A stretch of 32,203 nt of DNA from Candidatus Methanoperedens sp. Lineage in GTDB: Archaea; Halobacteriota; Methanosarcinia; Methanosarcinales; Methanoperedenaceae. The notes beneath the pieces are model-generated. The model made no database searches. It was given only the letters and a program-made list of their open reading frames with translations, and was not told where the DNA came from. The DNA lies in NCBI GenBank assembly GCA_028717345.1, contig JAQUNZ010000026.1, forward strand, positions 1 to 32,203, read 5' to 3'. The translations under genes were made by a program, and so were the position numbers. Below are positions 22,469-30,930 of the stretch, in pieces (positions within the stretch are counted from its first letter, which is position 1; each line of letters begins with the position of its first letter).

Positions 22469-23331
22469 TTAACACCCGTTTTATTATTCTCCATATTGCC
22501 TTTAAGAACCCTCACCAGCATCCTTATCGCATCCACGATATCATACTCTGACGCGCCCCAGTGCACAACAGCCCCATCTATGCCGTTTATGTTCACCATA
22601 CCTGATTTTTTGCTCTGGCAGCACCTTGTGATAAACGGCTTTGTGGGCATGTACAGCTCAGCCTTGAGAGGGCACATGTTGATATGTTTATACGTGAGCC
22701 CGGGGAATCGCAGTTCGAATATCTGCTTTGAGATATCGCATCCCACAAGCTCTGAGTTATCCTCGATATCAATATCCGTGTCAAGGTATTTTCCTTTAAG
22801 CTCTGAAGCATAGCATGGGAAGACGGTCTTTTCTCCTTCGAACTGCCTCAGGTCGATGAGTTTCTTTGTGAACCTTATGTTCAGTTCGCCCAGTATGCCG
22901 CTCAGGACGAGCCTGTCTATCGCAGAAGCAAGCCACGGAGGCTCAGGGGGCATGATATCAATTATTTCAATCTCCATGACTTCGTGAAGACTTGGTTCAT
23001 GCACGAATGTGATATGCCTGTCCATTCCCTCAAAAACAACTGTGTTCACGGTTCCTTTACATAACGGAATTGCAGATTCTATGAGCCTTGTCCTGTCGTG
23101 TGCATCGAGTTTTTCTTTGAATTTGATTATCCTGTTCCCTTTCACCAATAATTCAAGTGAAACAAGCTTTCTCAACAAACCTTCTCCTTCGTTTTTCACT
23201 CTGTATATCGCATATCCGGCAGGCAGGTCAGCGATAAGATATTCTGTTGTAAAATAAATTGGACATCCGATACGTCCTGATGGGTCTGCCCTTGTCAAAC
23301 CCACGCTTTTGTAATCCGCAGGGAATATCAC
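22465..23331 (-). CDS. Conserved protein of unknown function between aksE- and aksF-like genes
   Basis: 288 aa with no recognised catalytic motif. It appears soluble, with no signal or membrane segment. Visible features are [20 protein letters not shown] near the start, a proline run MPPEPPW at 127-133, seven cysteines (23, 91, 173, 198, 220, 237, 238) including the CC pair in [12 protein letters not shown], and a C-terminal [20 protein letters not shown]. The cysteines of the C-terminal half could bind a metal or iron-sulfur cluster. Its start overlaps the small-subunit stop and its stop overlaps the dehydrogenase start, both as ATGA. It is therefore made in step with both enzymes, which suggests a role in the same pathway, perhaps as a cluster or assembly factor. 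That role is inference. Confidence 0.85.
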   Translation of the reverse strand: MIFPADYKSVGLTRADPSGRIGCPIYFTTEYLIADLPAGYAIYRVKNEGEGLLRKLVSLELLVKGNRIIKFKEKLDAHDRTRLIESAIPLCKGTVNTVVFEGMDRHITFVHEPSLHEVMEIEIIDIMPPEPPWLASAIDRLVLSGILGELNIRFTKKLIDLRQFEGEKTVFPCYASELKGKYLDTDIDIEDNSELVGCDISKQIFELRFPGLTYKHINMCPLKAELYMPTKPFITRCCQSKKSGMVNINGIDGAVVHWGASEYDIVDAIRMLVRVLKGNMENNKTGVK

Positions 23332-23822
23332 GGCTGCACCTTCTTTTTGCGATGTTCCACAAGACCGCCGTCAGCCAGTATTTCTCGCAGGAAATCAGGA
23401 AGCTTCGTTCCCGTGTATGATGCATTTTTGGTTTTCACAATCCCGTTCTCAAGGTCAATATCAATTATGTCGCCCTCTTCGCAATCTATTTTTGCCTCTA
23501 TTATGGGCAGTCCTACGTTGATGGCGTTCCTGAAAAATATCCTTGCGAAGGATTCAGCCACGATACATGCCACCCCTGCATGTTTTAGAGCAAGAGGCGC
23601 CTGTTCCCTGGATGAGCCACAGCCGAAGTTCTTGCCAGCAACGATGATATCGCCTTTTTTCACTTTCTTTGGGAATCCGGGATCAATTCCTTCCAGGACA
23701 TGTGATGCAAATACGCTCATGTCTGTGGTGCGCAGGTATTTTCCCGGAATAATTACATCAGTATCTATGTTATCCTTGAATTTCCAGACTCGTCCTGATA
23801 TTATGCTATGGTTCGTATTCAT
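23328..23822 (-). CDS. Homoaconitase/isopropylmalate isomerase small subunit (AksE-like)
   Basis: Swivel-domain small subunit of an aconitase-family hydro-lyase, 164 aa. The motifs are [37 protein letters not shown] and [16 protein letters not shown]. The loop reads YLRT. In Methanocaldococcus this Arg-Thr pair marks the homoaconitase small subunit (MJ1271), whereas the isopropylmalate isomerase (MJ1277) has YLVY. A role in chain elongation toward 2-oxosuberate for coenzyme B is therefore favoured over leucine synthesis. The iron-sulfur large subunit is not in the window. ATG 23822 gives the normal N-terminus; an in-frame GTG at 23831 would add three residues. It is the first gene of the leftward operon. 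Confidence 0.9.
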   Translation of the reverse strand: MNTNHSIISGRVWKFKDNIDTDVIIPGKYLRTTDMSVFASHVLEGIDPGFPKKVKKGDIIVAGKNFGCGSSREQAPLALKHAGVACIVAESFARIFFRNAINVGLPIIEAKIDCEEGDIIDIDLENGIVKTKNASYTGTKLPDFLREILADGGLVEHRKKKVQP

Positions 23823-23901
23823 TGCCTGCACGGGTATTGTTCACGGCAAGCATAATCATTTTGGTGTCACAGACCAATAAAATACCCAGAGAGGCATTTC
23901 C
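23823..23901. promoter_or_regulatory. Divergent promoter region aksE-like / COG2403 gene
   Basis: This spacer holds AATAAAATACC near 23874-23884, which reads as a TATA element (GGTATTTTATT) on the minus strand for the aks-type operon. GAGAGG at about 23888-23893 is the likely ribosome binding site for the TTG start at 23902. Confidence 0.4.
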
Positions 23902-25233
23902 TTGAGAACTAAAGTAATAATAATGGGCGCTGCAGGGCGTGATTTTCATAATTTCAATGTATTCTTCAGGAACAACAAGGATTATGAGGTCGTGGCTTTC
24001 ACTGCCGCACAGATACCGGGTATTGCAGGACGTGGTTACCCGACGGAACTGGCAGGGGGGCTATATAAAAAAGGTATTCCGATATATGCTGAAGAAGAAC
24101 TCGTCAGCTTGATAAAAGAAAAACATATTGAGCAGGTAATCCTTGCTTATTCTGACCTGTCCCATGAAACAGTGATGCAAAAAGCCTCGCTCGTCTTAGC
24201 TTCCGGAGCGGATTTCAGGTTGATGGGGACTGAAAGTACCATGCTGCTGTCAAAAAAACCTGTAATCTCTGTTTGTGCTGTGAGAACTGGCGCAGGCAAA
24301 AGCCCCACGTCGCGAAAACTGCTTGACATATTGAAAGAAAAAGGTTTCAGGATCGTGGTGGTGCGGCATCCCATGCCTTATGGAGATCTAAGAAAACAGG
24401 AATGCCAGCGTTTTGCCACGATGGAAGACTGCATAAAGCAGGAATGCACCATTGAAGAGAGAGAAGAATATGAACAGTATATCTGTTGCGGCAGTGTGGT
24501 TTACAGCGGGGTTGACTATAAGAAGATCCTTGATAGCGCTGAGAAGGAAGCCGATATTATCATCTGGGACGGGGGGAATAACGATATCCCTTTCTACAAG
24601 CCTGACCTGCATATCGTTATTGCAGACCCTCACAGGGCGGGACATGAACTGACATATTATCCCGGAAACGTGAACGTGCGGCTTGCGGATGTGATTATAG
24701 TTAACAAGGTGGATTCTGCCAGGAAGGAGGATGTGGAACTTGTCATTAAGAACGTCAGATCAGTAAATGAGAAGGCAAAGATACTTAAAGCCAATTCCGT
24801 GATAACTGTGGACATGCCGGAAATGATTAAAGGAAAGCGCGTTCTTGCTGTAGAGGACGGACCCACGCTCACACATGGTGGCATGGCTTTCGGCGCAGGG
24901 GTCATCGCAGCGAAAAAATTCGGGGCTAAAGAAGTGGTTGACCCGCACCCCCATGCGGTCGGCTCGATATTGAAATTGTATGAGGATTTCCCCCACCTTG
25001 GCGCTGTGCTTCCAGCCATGGGATACAGCCCTGTCCAGATGAAAGAACTTGAGGAGACCATAAATGCTGTGGATTGCGATACTGTCATCGCTGGTACGCC
25101 AATTGATCTTGGCAGCCTGCTTACTCTTAACAAACCTGTGGTCAGGATAAGGTACAGGATCGAGGAAGTGGATGTCAGGCTGGATGACATTGTCGAAAAA
25201 TGGCTTCTTAAGAATAAAGTCAAAAAATGTTGA
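23902..25233 (+). CDS. COG2403 P-loop protein, cyclic 2,3-diphosphoglycerate synthetase homologue
   Basis: 443 aa. The N-terminal Rossmann-like part begins TKVIIMGAAGRDFHNFNVFF, typical of the family. A P-loop follows at 128-136 (RTGAGKSPTS), then VVRHPMPYGDLRKQECQRF, IIWDGGNNDIPFYKPDLHIV, a GTPase-like VIIVNKVDSA, and near the end AGTPIDLGSLLTLNKPVVRI. The founding member is cyclic 2,3-diphosphoglycerate synthetase of Methanothermus fervidus. Many archaea that lack that solute have homologues, so the reaction here is uncertain. The start is TTG at 23902, because the conserved N-terminus is needed and no upstream ATG exists; a GAGAGG ribosome binding site supports it. It is monocistronic or runs into hisI 59 nt downstream. 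Confidence 0.85.
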   Translation: MRTKVIIMGAAGRDFHNFNVFFRNNKDYEVVAFTAAQIPGIAGRGYPTELAGGLYKKGIPIYAEEELVSLIKEKHIEQVILAYSDLSHETVMQKASLVLASGADFRLMGTESTMLLSKKPVISVCAVRTGAGKSPTSRKLLDILKEKGFRIVVVRHPMPYGDLRKQECQRFATMEDCIKQECTIEEREEYEQYICCGSVVYSGVDYKKILDSAEKEADIIIWDGGNNDIPFYKPDLHIVIADPHRAGHELTYYPGNVNVRLADVIIVNKVDSARKEDVELVIKNVRSVNEKAKILKANSVITVDMPEMIKGKRVLAVEDGPTLTHGGMAFGAGVIAAKKFGAKEVVDPHPHAVGSILKLYEDFPHLGAVLPAMGYSPVQMKELEETINAVDCDTVIAGTPIDLGSLLTLNKPVVRIRYRIEEVDVRLDDIVEKWLLKNKVKKC

Positions 25234-25253
25234 CAAATCGATGTATCGTCCGG

Positions 25254-25287
25254 ATAAATTATTAAACAATGAGACTATTTTGAGGGA
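25254..25287 (+). promoter_or_regulatory. hisI promoter and ribosome binding site
   Basis: The AT-rich ATAAATTATTAAAC at about 25254-25267 is followed by GAGGGA at 25282-25287, 5 nt before the hisI ATG. It may give hisI a start site separate from the gene upstream. Confidence 0.4.
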
Positions 25288-25292
25288 TTACT

Positions 25293-25658
25293 ATGAACCT
25301 AAACGACCTGAAATTTGAGAACGGACTTGTTACAGCCATTGCCCAGGACTATAAAACTGGCGAGGTTCTCATGGTGGCTTTCATGGATAAGGAAGCCCTG
25401 AAACAGACCATAGAGACAAAAAGAGGATACTACTGGAGCCGGAGCAGGCGCAAGCTCTGGAAAAAGGGGGAGAGTTCAGGTCATGAGCAGATAATACACG
25501 ATATATTGATCGACTGCGATGCAGATGCCGTGCTGCTCAAGGTGGAACAGATCGGAGGAGCATGCCATACTGGCTACAGGTCGTGTTTCTACAGGACGAT
25601 AGAAGGCAAAATCGTAGGCGAAAAGTTATTTGAGCCAGAAGATGTATATAAAACATAG
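25293..25658 (+). CDS. hisI: Phosphoribosyl-AMP cyclohydrolase
   Basis: Third step of histidine synthesis: opening of the adenine ring of phosphoribosyl-AMP. The 121 aa stand-alone enzyme has [39 protein letters not shown], the Mg-binding DCDADAV (D74, D76, D78, with C75), and the zinc cysteines C91 and C98 in [14 protein letters not shown]. It is not fused to HisE, as is usual in archaea. No other his gene is adjacent. The stop is 17 nt from the convergent asnB stop. Confidence 0.97.
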   Translation: MNLNDLKFENGLVTAIAQDYKTGEVLMVAFMDKEALKQTIETKRGYYWSRSRRKLWKKGESSGHEQIIHDILIDCDADAVLLKVEQIGGACHTGYRSCFYRTIEGKIVGEKLFEPEDVYKT

Positions 25659-25675
25659 TGAAAATATTAAAGTGA

Positions 25676-27028
25676 TTATTTAATCCATTCAAGGTATTTA
25701 CTGGCGACATGTTCTCCATTGAACCCGTTCTTCCTTGCGAGCTTCTCGATCGCAGAGTAAATACCGCTGCTGTATTGCGCCGCCTTCTTTTCCTTCAATG
25801 CAAGTTCTTCAGGAAGCAGTCTGCTGGCTGCAAGGCGCAAAATATGTTTTCGGATGCCGTTTTTTATCTTAAGTTCTGGTGCTATCCTCAATGCAAGTTC
25901 AACCACTTCCCTGTCAAGATAAGGGACGCGAAGCTCAACCGAATTTGCCATGCTTGCAGCATCGTCACGCTCAAGATTGTTCTTGGCGATGTTATCAAGG
26001 TCGCAAAGGAGTGCATTCTCAAGCTCATCAGGTACAAGTGATTCATATCTCTTGTATCCGGCGAACAGCTCATCTGCACCCTGTCCTGAGAGCATGACGC
26101 GAAGCCCATCATTATGCGCGTTTTTTGATGCAAAGAAAAGAGGCATGGCAATGCTCACCTTCTGCGGCTCAGTAGATTCGATCGCTCTTATAACATCAGG
26201 GAGCGCTGTCACAACATCATCAACAGTAAGTTCCTGTAGATGCAGTTTGTTCTCCATACCAAGGAGCACAGCAGCTTTTTTCGTCTGTATAATATCGTGA
26301 GAGCCTGCCATTCCCACAGAATACAGCTCTGCTTCGGGGCACAGAGCCGCAATAAGCGAGCTGTCAAGACCGCCTGAGAATGCAATGGCGCAGGGTGAGT
26401 AAATGCGCTTTTTAACTGCCTGTTCTATTGCATTGAACAGCGCATCAGAAGCGAGATTTTCATCTGTGATCCTCTCCCCCCGGACAAATCCTGTTACTTT
26501 TTTCTCGATGAGCCTGCCATCACAGTACGTGAGCATGTGTCCTGGTCTAAGAGAACTTATTTCTGTAATCCCAATTGCAGAAAGGGCTTTTTTTTCAGAC
26601 GCAAAAGCGAAAAGTTCCTCTGATTTACCATAATATAGCGGTTTTACGCCAGCCGGGTCACGGGCTAACTGGATAGTCCCATCAGATGCAAATGCGAACG
26701 AGTAGTCACCGTCCAGTTCTCCAAGCGCTGCCTCGACCCCATTTGATTCGATCATGCCAAAAAGCACTTCACTATCTGAATCAGTTCTAAGATCGCGCTT
26801 TCTGGCAATATCCCTGAAGTTGTAAATTTCGCCGTTGTACGTGAGAGCGCCTTTGTTGTGGATAGGCTGGCTCTTGTCGCCGGTTATTTTGAGAAGGACA
26901 TTGCCCAGGGTGACCTCACCCAGAGAGAACATGCCCATGCCATCAGGTCCCCTGTGTTTTATCACTTCAAGCATCATTTGAATTGATGCTTCCGGGTTCT
27001 TTCCTGCTGCGCCTGCTATGCCGCACAT
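25676..27028 (-). CDS. asnB: Asparagine synthase (glutamine-hydrolysing), class-II amidotransferase
   Basis: Makes asparagine, or an amide on a related acid, from ATP and glutamine. The start is set at ATG 27028 because the family needs Cys2 as the exposed nucleophile (MCGIAGAAGK). The longer in-frame reading adds 13 residues before it and would block processing. The glutaminase domain shows HRGPDGMGMF, YNGEIYNF and LDGDYSFAF. The synthetase domain has the pyrophosphate loop SGGLDSS at 218-224, followed by SGQGADELFAGYKRY and SVELRVPYLDREVVELAL. At 450 aa it is shorter than E. coli AsnB (554) but normal for archaeal AsnB-like proteins. A TATA element 31 nt upstream gives a leaderless message. 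Asn versus another acceptor cannot be proven. Confidence 0.92.
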   Translation of the reverse strand: MCGIAGAAGKNPEASIQMMLEVIKHRGPDGMGMFSLGEVTLGNVLLKITGDKSQPIHNKGALTYNGEIYNFRDIARKRDLRTDSDSEVLFGMIESNGVEAALGELDGDYSFAFASDGTIQLARDPAGVKPLYYGKSEELFAFASEKKALSAIGITEISSLRPGHMLTYCDGRLIEKKVTGFVRGERITDENLASDALFNAIEQAVKKRIYSPCAIAFSGGLDSSLIAALCPEAELYSVGMAGSHDIIQTKKAAVLLGMENKLHLQELTVDDVVTALPDVIRAIESTEPQKVSIAMPLFFASKNAHNDGLRVMLSGQGADELFAGYKRYESLVPDELENALLCDLDNIAKNNLERDDAASMANSVELRVPYLDREVVELALRIAPELKIKNGIRKHILRLAASRLLPEELALKEKKAAQYSSGIYSAIEKLARKNGFNGEHVASKYLEWIK

Positions 27029-27053
27029 AGAGGGATAGATTGTCATTCCAGGG

Positions 27054-27064
27054 TTTAAAAATAT
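27054..27064 (-). promoter_or_regulatory. TATA element of asnB
   Basis: Minus-strand ATATTTTTAAA lies about 31 nt before the asnB ATG at 27028 and directly abuts the end of the methyltransferase gene. It supports both an independent asnB promoter and the internal start codon. Confidence 0.55.
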
Positions 27065-27067
27065 CAC

Positions 27068-27862
27068 TCATTTCCTCCCCGACATCACAAAGAACCCATT
27101 CCCTTTGACCATCCATTTCAACTGTGTAAGAAAAGCCCTCGTGCCCGCATCAGTCTTCGGATGCGCGCCGATGTAAGTAAATCCATTCTTCTCAAACCAC
27201 CCCATTACCTCTTCCACCGTATGATAGCTCTCATGCGGGTGCACATACTTATCAGCAACATACGCCACCTCATGAACGCTTCTCATCTTCCTCCCATAGA
27301 TCTTATTCTCCACATACTCCATCCTTTTCCCAAAATCCTCACCGGCCCTTAATCCTATCCATGTCCTCACAGCCCTGTGACCCAGCCTGCCGTAGCGGTT
27401 ATAAAGCCCCACGGTTATCGTTCCTCCAGGCTTGCACAGCTTCTCAAGAGCCAGGAAATTATCATATGGTTTTTCAGTATGGTGCAGGGCTCCGAGACAG
27501 AATACGTGGTCAAATCGCTTTTCAGTCCGAAACTCTGCCATATCACAGAGGCTGAAATCTACATGCAATTTGAATTTCTCTGCAAGCTCTTTTGCTTTCA
27601 CAAGCGATGCGCTGCACAGGTCAAATGCAGTAACATGCGCGCCGTGATACGAGAAATAAGATGCTTTTTCCCCTGTGCCACAGCCAGCATCAAGAATATC
27701 TTTTCCTGAAAGCTCTGCTGTTGTCAGTCCTGCCGTTGCAAGGATCTTTCCCATGACATTGGCATGGAGCTTGCTTATCAGGTCTCGTTCGGTCTTAATA
27801 GGCAGCGACGGGTAAGGATATCTTTCGTAGAATTTGTTTACTTTGAGGGCGATCCTGTCCAT
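27068..27862 (-). CDS. Class I SAM-dependent methyltransferase
   Basis: 264 aa. Residues 8-20 (VNKFYERYPYPSL) are a motif common to a group of archaeal and bacterial methyltransferases. The SAM-binding motif I is DILDAGCGTGEKASYF at 55-70, followed by VTAFDLCSASLVKAKELAEK, CDMAEFRTEKRFDHVFCLGA and a post-motif LCKPGGTITVGLYN. The C-terminal about 100 residues (YHTVEEVMGWFEKNGF) resemble those of small-molecule methyltransferases. The substrate is unknown. It follows the surface protein gene by 5 nt, so it is part of the pepQ-map operon. Confidence 0.88.
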   Translation of the reverse strand: MDRIALKVNKFYERYPYPSLPIKTERDLISKLHANVMGKILATAGLTTAELSGKDILDAGCGTGEKASYFSYHGAHVTAFDLCSASLVKAKELAEKFKLHVDFSLCDMAEFRTEKRFDHVFCLGALHHTEKPYDNFLALEKLCKPGGTITVGLYNRYGRLGHRAVRTWIGLRAGEDFGKRMEYVENKIYGRKMRSVHEVAYVADKYVHPHESYHTVEEVMGWFEKNGFTYIGAHPKTDAGTRAFLTQLKWMVKGNGFFVMSGRK

Positions 27863-27867
27863 TTGAA

Positions 27868-28665
27868 CTACTTTTTCCTTATTTTAAAAATATATATCAG
27901 TAAAATGATTACAAGTCCGACTGCAACGATACTTGCATCTCTTATCCATGATAATGTCTCAAACATGGACTTTTTCCCTTCATCCTGAGACGAGAGATTA
28001 ACATTAGTGGCATTAGTATCATTTGTGGCGTTTACTTCTTTCTTTATGAATGAAGCATTCCGCGATATATCCAGAGTGATCTCACCCCTGTCCTTTGTGA
28101 TCTCTTTAAAATAACCTGAGACTTCCGTATGGTCTGTGATATTTATCGTAACATTGTCAATTCCGCTGATATTTGTCACGTCCACGCCCTGGGGCATCAC
28201 AATAGTTACAGGTGTGTTTGATTGTCCCATGAACCAGATGCTTCCAGCATCGAGTATGCTTTTATCAAACCTGTAGGTTGTAATGTATTTGTTCACGATC
28301 AGATCAAATATATGCGTTTTCCCGATTATTTCCGGTGATAGAACAGCATCAACCTCAACAAGATATATTCCCTGCGTTTCATTATTGATCCTTACGTCCA
28401 GTTCTTTTTCTATTGATGTCCGAAACTCTTTGCGCAGTTCTTTTTCAGCAAGCGTGACTTCCCACACATTCACGAAACTGTTATTATCGCCAAAACCTTT
28501 ATCAATGTTCGTCCGAAAAATTATTGAGTCAGGTCCTGAAAATGTTTCGTTATAGTTCCACGACATACCATATTCATTCACCGTGATATTGTTTACCCAG
28601 CCGGCGCTCCCATCAACCCCCCCAATAGTCATCATTAACAAAAAAATGGCAGCTAAGAACCTCAT
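27868..28665 (-). CDS. Surface-exposed, membrane-anchored protein of unknown function
   Basis: 265 aa. An N-terminal signal peptide (FLAAIFLLMMTIGGVDGSAG) leads to a beta-rich ectodomain of about 210 residues. A C-terminal membrane helix (ASIVAVGLVIILLIYIFKI) is followed by a short basic tail. About ten N-glycosylation sequons (for example NIT, NET, NIS, NVT, NAS, NAT, NLS) concentrate in the second half, consistent with an archaeal glycosylated envelope protein. No enzyme motif is seen. Its ATG overlaps the map stop (ATGA), tying its expression to two metallopeptidases of the M24 family and a methyltransferase. It is possibly lineage-specific to Methanosarcinales. Confidence 0.8.
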   Translation of the reverse strand: MRFLAAIFLLMMTIGGVDGSAGWVNNITVNEYGMSWNYNETFSGPDSIIFRTNIDKGFGDNNSFVNVWEVTLAEKELRKEFRTSIEKELDVRINNETQGIYLVEVDAVLSPEIIGKTHIFDLIVNKYITTYRFDKSILDAGSIWFMGQSNTPVTIVMPQGVDVTNISGIDNVTINITDHTEVSGYFKEITKDRGEITLDISRNASFIKKEVNATNDTNATNVNLSSQDEGKKSMFETLSWIRDASIVAVGLVIILLIYIFKIRKK

Positions 28666-29537
28666 TTTGTTATGACCTCACAACCATCAGCAGTAACGAT
28701 CACTGTATGCTCAGCCTGTGAAATCAGCCCCCCACCTTCTTCTTTCAATATGGGGTAAGGCTGGATGATGTTTGCCTTGACAAGCGCAAGCATCGCGAAA
28801 TCCACATTTGCGCCAAGCCATCTTTTCGCAAACGGCAGGGTCTTGTATTCTATTATTTTCTCAAGGAGTTTTCTTGCTGAAGGAAGGCGCACAGGTCTTT
28901 CTGAGACAAGATGATATATCTCGGCGTTGCCTGCATCGTATATCTTTCCAACACCGTCTGTGGCAAAAGGCTCGATGGCTATTATATCGCCTTCTTCCAG
29001 CACAACGCCGTGCGGCATTTTCTTATTTGGGATAGCTGGAGGGGCATGCTGAATATACTGCGCAAGTCCGTGCCCTGTGAGGTTAATAACAGGTTTGTAT
29101 CCGAACGAGGTTATGGCAGCCTCTATCACCCCCCCGATATCAGCCGTGTTCACACCTGCATGTATGAACTTGATAGCATCATCAAGGGCTTTTTCTGAAG
29201 CCTTCACAAGCTCCGGATGACCGGATAGGTCAACCGTGACCGCCGTGTCAGCAATGTATCCGTCTATGTGAACGCCTATGTCGAGCTTTACAATATCCTT
29301 TCCAAAAACAGATTTATCATCAAACGTGGGAGTTGAATGAGCAGCTTCATCATTACGTGAAATGTTGACCGGGAACGCAGGTTGGCCGCCCTTCTCTCGT
29401 ATCAGGTTTTCTGCGAATTCAGCGACAGAAAGTAGGGTTGCACCTTTTGTTACCTTATTTACAGTCTCAGCGCGTACTTCTGAGAGGATCTTACCAGCTC
29501 TCAGGTATTTTTCAATTATCTCTTCATCTTCGTTCAT
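28662..29537 (-). CDS. map: Methionine aminopeptidase, type II
   Basis: Removes the initiator methionine from new proteins. The pita-bread fold ligands are present: the two aspartates in VKLDIGVHIDGYIADTAVTV, the histidine in LTGHGLAQY, the first glutamate in IAIEPFATDG and the last in SQAEHTVIV. The long insertion before the C-terminus marks the archaeal/eukaryotic type II. The start is placed at ATG 29537, which overlaps the pepQ stop as ATGA and gives 291 aa starting NEDEEIIEKYLRAG. A start 14 codons upstream would lie within pepQ and add residues not typical of the family. Confidence 0.94.
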   Translation of the reverse strand: MNEDEEIIEKYLRAGKILSEVRAETVNKVTKGATLLSVAEFAENLIREKGGQPAFPVNISRNDEAAHSTPTFDDKSVFGKDIVKLDIGVHIDGYIADTAVTVDLSGHPELVKASEKALDDAIKFIHAGVNTADIGGVIEAAITSFGYKPVINLTGHGLAQYIQHAPPAIPNKKMPHGVVLEEGDIIAIEPFATDGVGKIYDAGNAEIYHLVSERPVRLPSARKLLEKIIEYKTLPFAKRWLGANVDFAMLALVKANIIQPYPILKEEGGGLISQAEHTVIVTADGCEVITK

Positions 29538-30685
29538 TCCAGCACCAGATTCTTCTCGAACATAGTTAAATTCTTGCATCCGCTCGCAGTAACAACGACA
29601 ACATCTTCAAGCCGCACACCACCTATTTTCTTGTAATAGAGTCCAGGCTCAACAGTGACAACGCTTCCTTCTTTCAGTTCCTTACCGCTCTCGCTGAGGT
29701 TTGGACCTTCATGTATATCAAGCCCAACTCCGTGCCCTGTGGAGTGGATGAAACCTTCTGTGAACACACCTGTTTTGCCGCGCGCGGTCTCGTAGCCCCG
29801 TGCTTCCAGCACATCACACACGATATTGTGAACTTCATTGCCAGAGATACCTGCTTTTATCCTGCTGATCGCTGCCTCCTGAGCCTCCCTGACAGCAGAG
29901 TACATATCTTTTATTTCATCAGATGGCGTACCCCGGACTACAGTGCGAGTCATATCTGAATAATATCGTTCTTTTTTTGAGCGCGGCACAAAGTCGATAA
30001 CTATCTGTTCCCCCGCATGCAGTTCACCCTCGCCCTGCCAGTGAGGGTCGGCGCTTCCCCGTCCGCATGCCACTATAGTATCCGGCGCTTCGAAACCCCC
30101 GGAAAGAAGCGATGTTTCTATAATAGACTTGATTTCTTCTGATGTAAGCGGTGCATTGTTGTGCCAGAGAACACCATTTCCGATCGTGGCATTTCTTATG
30201 GCACTTATCGCTTCTGCAAGCGCTTTCTCCCCTGCTCTTTGTGCTTTCTCGATTGCTTTTATTTCATTCTCATTTTTTACTTCCCGCATTGAGCGAAAAG
30301 GGCTCTTTACCGGAATAACATCAATGCCTTCCCTGCGCATGATGTCCGCAAGGTAAACTGGAAAATTATACGGCACTGCGATGCGCTTTATATTTTCCAG
30401 GCGCAGGAATTCGACCATCATCCCGTTGTAAGCGGCATCGATATCCTTTAGTGCCCTGAGCTTTTCCATTATCCCGAATCCTGAGGTGGGCAGCACGTCC
30501 TTGACACGTGATTCTTTCTTTGCTCTCCCAAGTTCCATGTCTGAAATAAGGAGCTTTTCATTTTTTGAGTTCAGGTAGATGAAAGAATCGTGCGCTAAAA
30601 ATCCAGTAGCGTAGTACATATCAGCGCTATGCGCACTTTCGCTTACCATAAGGTATGCATCTGCATCGGGGAGAGTGAGTTTCAT
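29534..30685 (-). CDS. Xaa-Pro dipeptidase/aminopeptidase (M24B)
   Basis: Cleaves peptides at X-Pro bonds, probably in intracellular peptide turnover. The 383 aa protein has an N-terminal creatinase-like domain (1-130) and a catalytic domain with all five metal ligands: D231 (IDFVPR), D244 (YSDMTR), H318 (STGHGVGLDIHEGP), E346 (TVEPGLY) and E360 (VRLEDVVVV). It is the first gene of a leftward operon coupled by ATGA to map. A TATA-like element lies at 30707-30719, about 28 nt from the ATG. PepQ versus aminopeptidase P activity cannot be told apart from sequence. Confidence 0.92.
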   Translation of the reverse strand: MKLTLPDADAYLMVSESAHSADMYYATGFLAHDSFIYLNSKNEKLLISDMELGRAKKESRVKDVLPTSGFGIMEKLRALKDIDAAYNGMMVEFLRLENIKRIAVPYNFPVYLADIMRREGIDVIPVKSPFRSMREVKNENEIKAIEKAQRAGEKALAEAISAIRNATIGNGVLWHNNAPLTSEEIKSIIETSLLSGGFEAPDTIVACGRGSADPHWQGEGELHAGEQIVIDFVPRSKKERYYSDMTRTVVRGTPSDEIKDMYSAVREAQEAAISRIKAGISGNEVHNIVCDVLEARGYETARGKTGVFTEGFIHSTGHGVGLDIHEGPNLSESGKELKEGSVVTVEPGLYYKKIGGVRLEDVVVVTASGCKNLTMFEKNLVLE

Positions 30686-30706
30686 AACTAACTACTAAAT
30701 AAAAAT

Positions 30707-30719
30707 AATTATACATATT
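30707..30719 (-). promoter_or_regulatory. TATA-like element of the pepQ-map operon
   Basis: The minus-strand reading AATATGTATAATT is centred about 28 nt before the ATG at 30685, consistent with a leaderless transcript. There is no Shine-Dalgarno upstream of the ATG. Confidence 0.4.
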
Positions 30720-30728
30720 ACCTTCGCA

Positions 30729-30899
30729 TCAGACCAGGGTTGCGATCCATTGAGCCAGAACCATCGCAATAAGCGCAGCATACGGGACAGCTATATTGTC
30801 ATGCTTGCTGACCGCCCCTGCCAGCATCCCGAATAGATTCTCGCCTGCTAAAAAAGGTACCAGAACGCCTGAAATATGAATTACTTTTCGAAATTGCAT
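30729..30899 (-). pseudogene. Remnant resembling a polyprenol/dolichol kinase (COG0170) with its middle deleted
   Basis: A 56-residue open frame from ATG 30899. The first part (FRKVIHISGVLVPFLAG) looks like the N-terminus of SEC59/dolichol-kinase-like membrane proteins. The second part (LFGMLAGAVSKHDNIAVPYA, then ALIAMVLAQWIATLV) looks like their C-terminus, including the DN-x-x-VP motif. The roughly 130-150 residues expected between are absent, so the frame is an in-frame deletion product or a tiny membrane protein derived from one. Such kinases act on lipid carriers of the kind made by the uppS product. The assignment is by eye and moderate. A GAGGGG lies 13 nt upstream of the ATG. Confidence 0.5.
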
Positions 30900-30930
30900 G
30901 TGTTTTCGTTCCCCTCTGCCAAATCAACAT

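Noticed and set aside
27029-27067. Longer N-terminus for asparagine synthase (13 extra residues)
   Set aside because: The catalytic cysteine must directly follow the initiator Met, and a TATA element sits inside the extension.
29538-29579. Longer methionine aminopeptidase start 14 codons upstream
   Set aside because: It lies inside pepQ; the ATGA overlap at 29537 gives a family-typical N-terminus.
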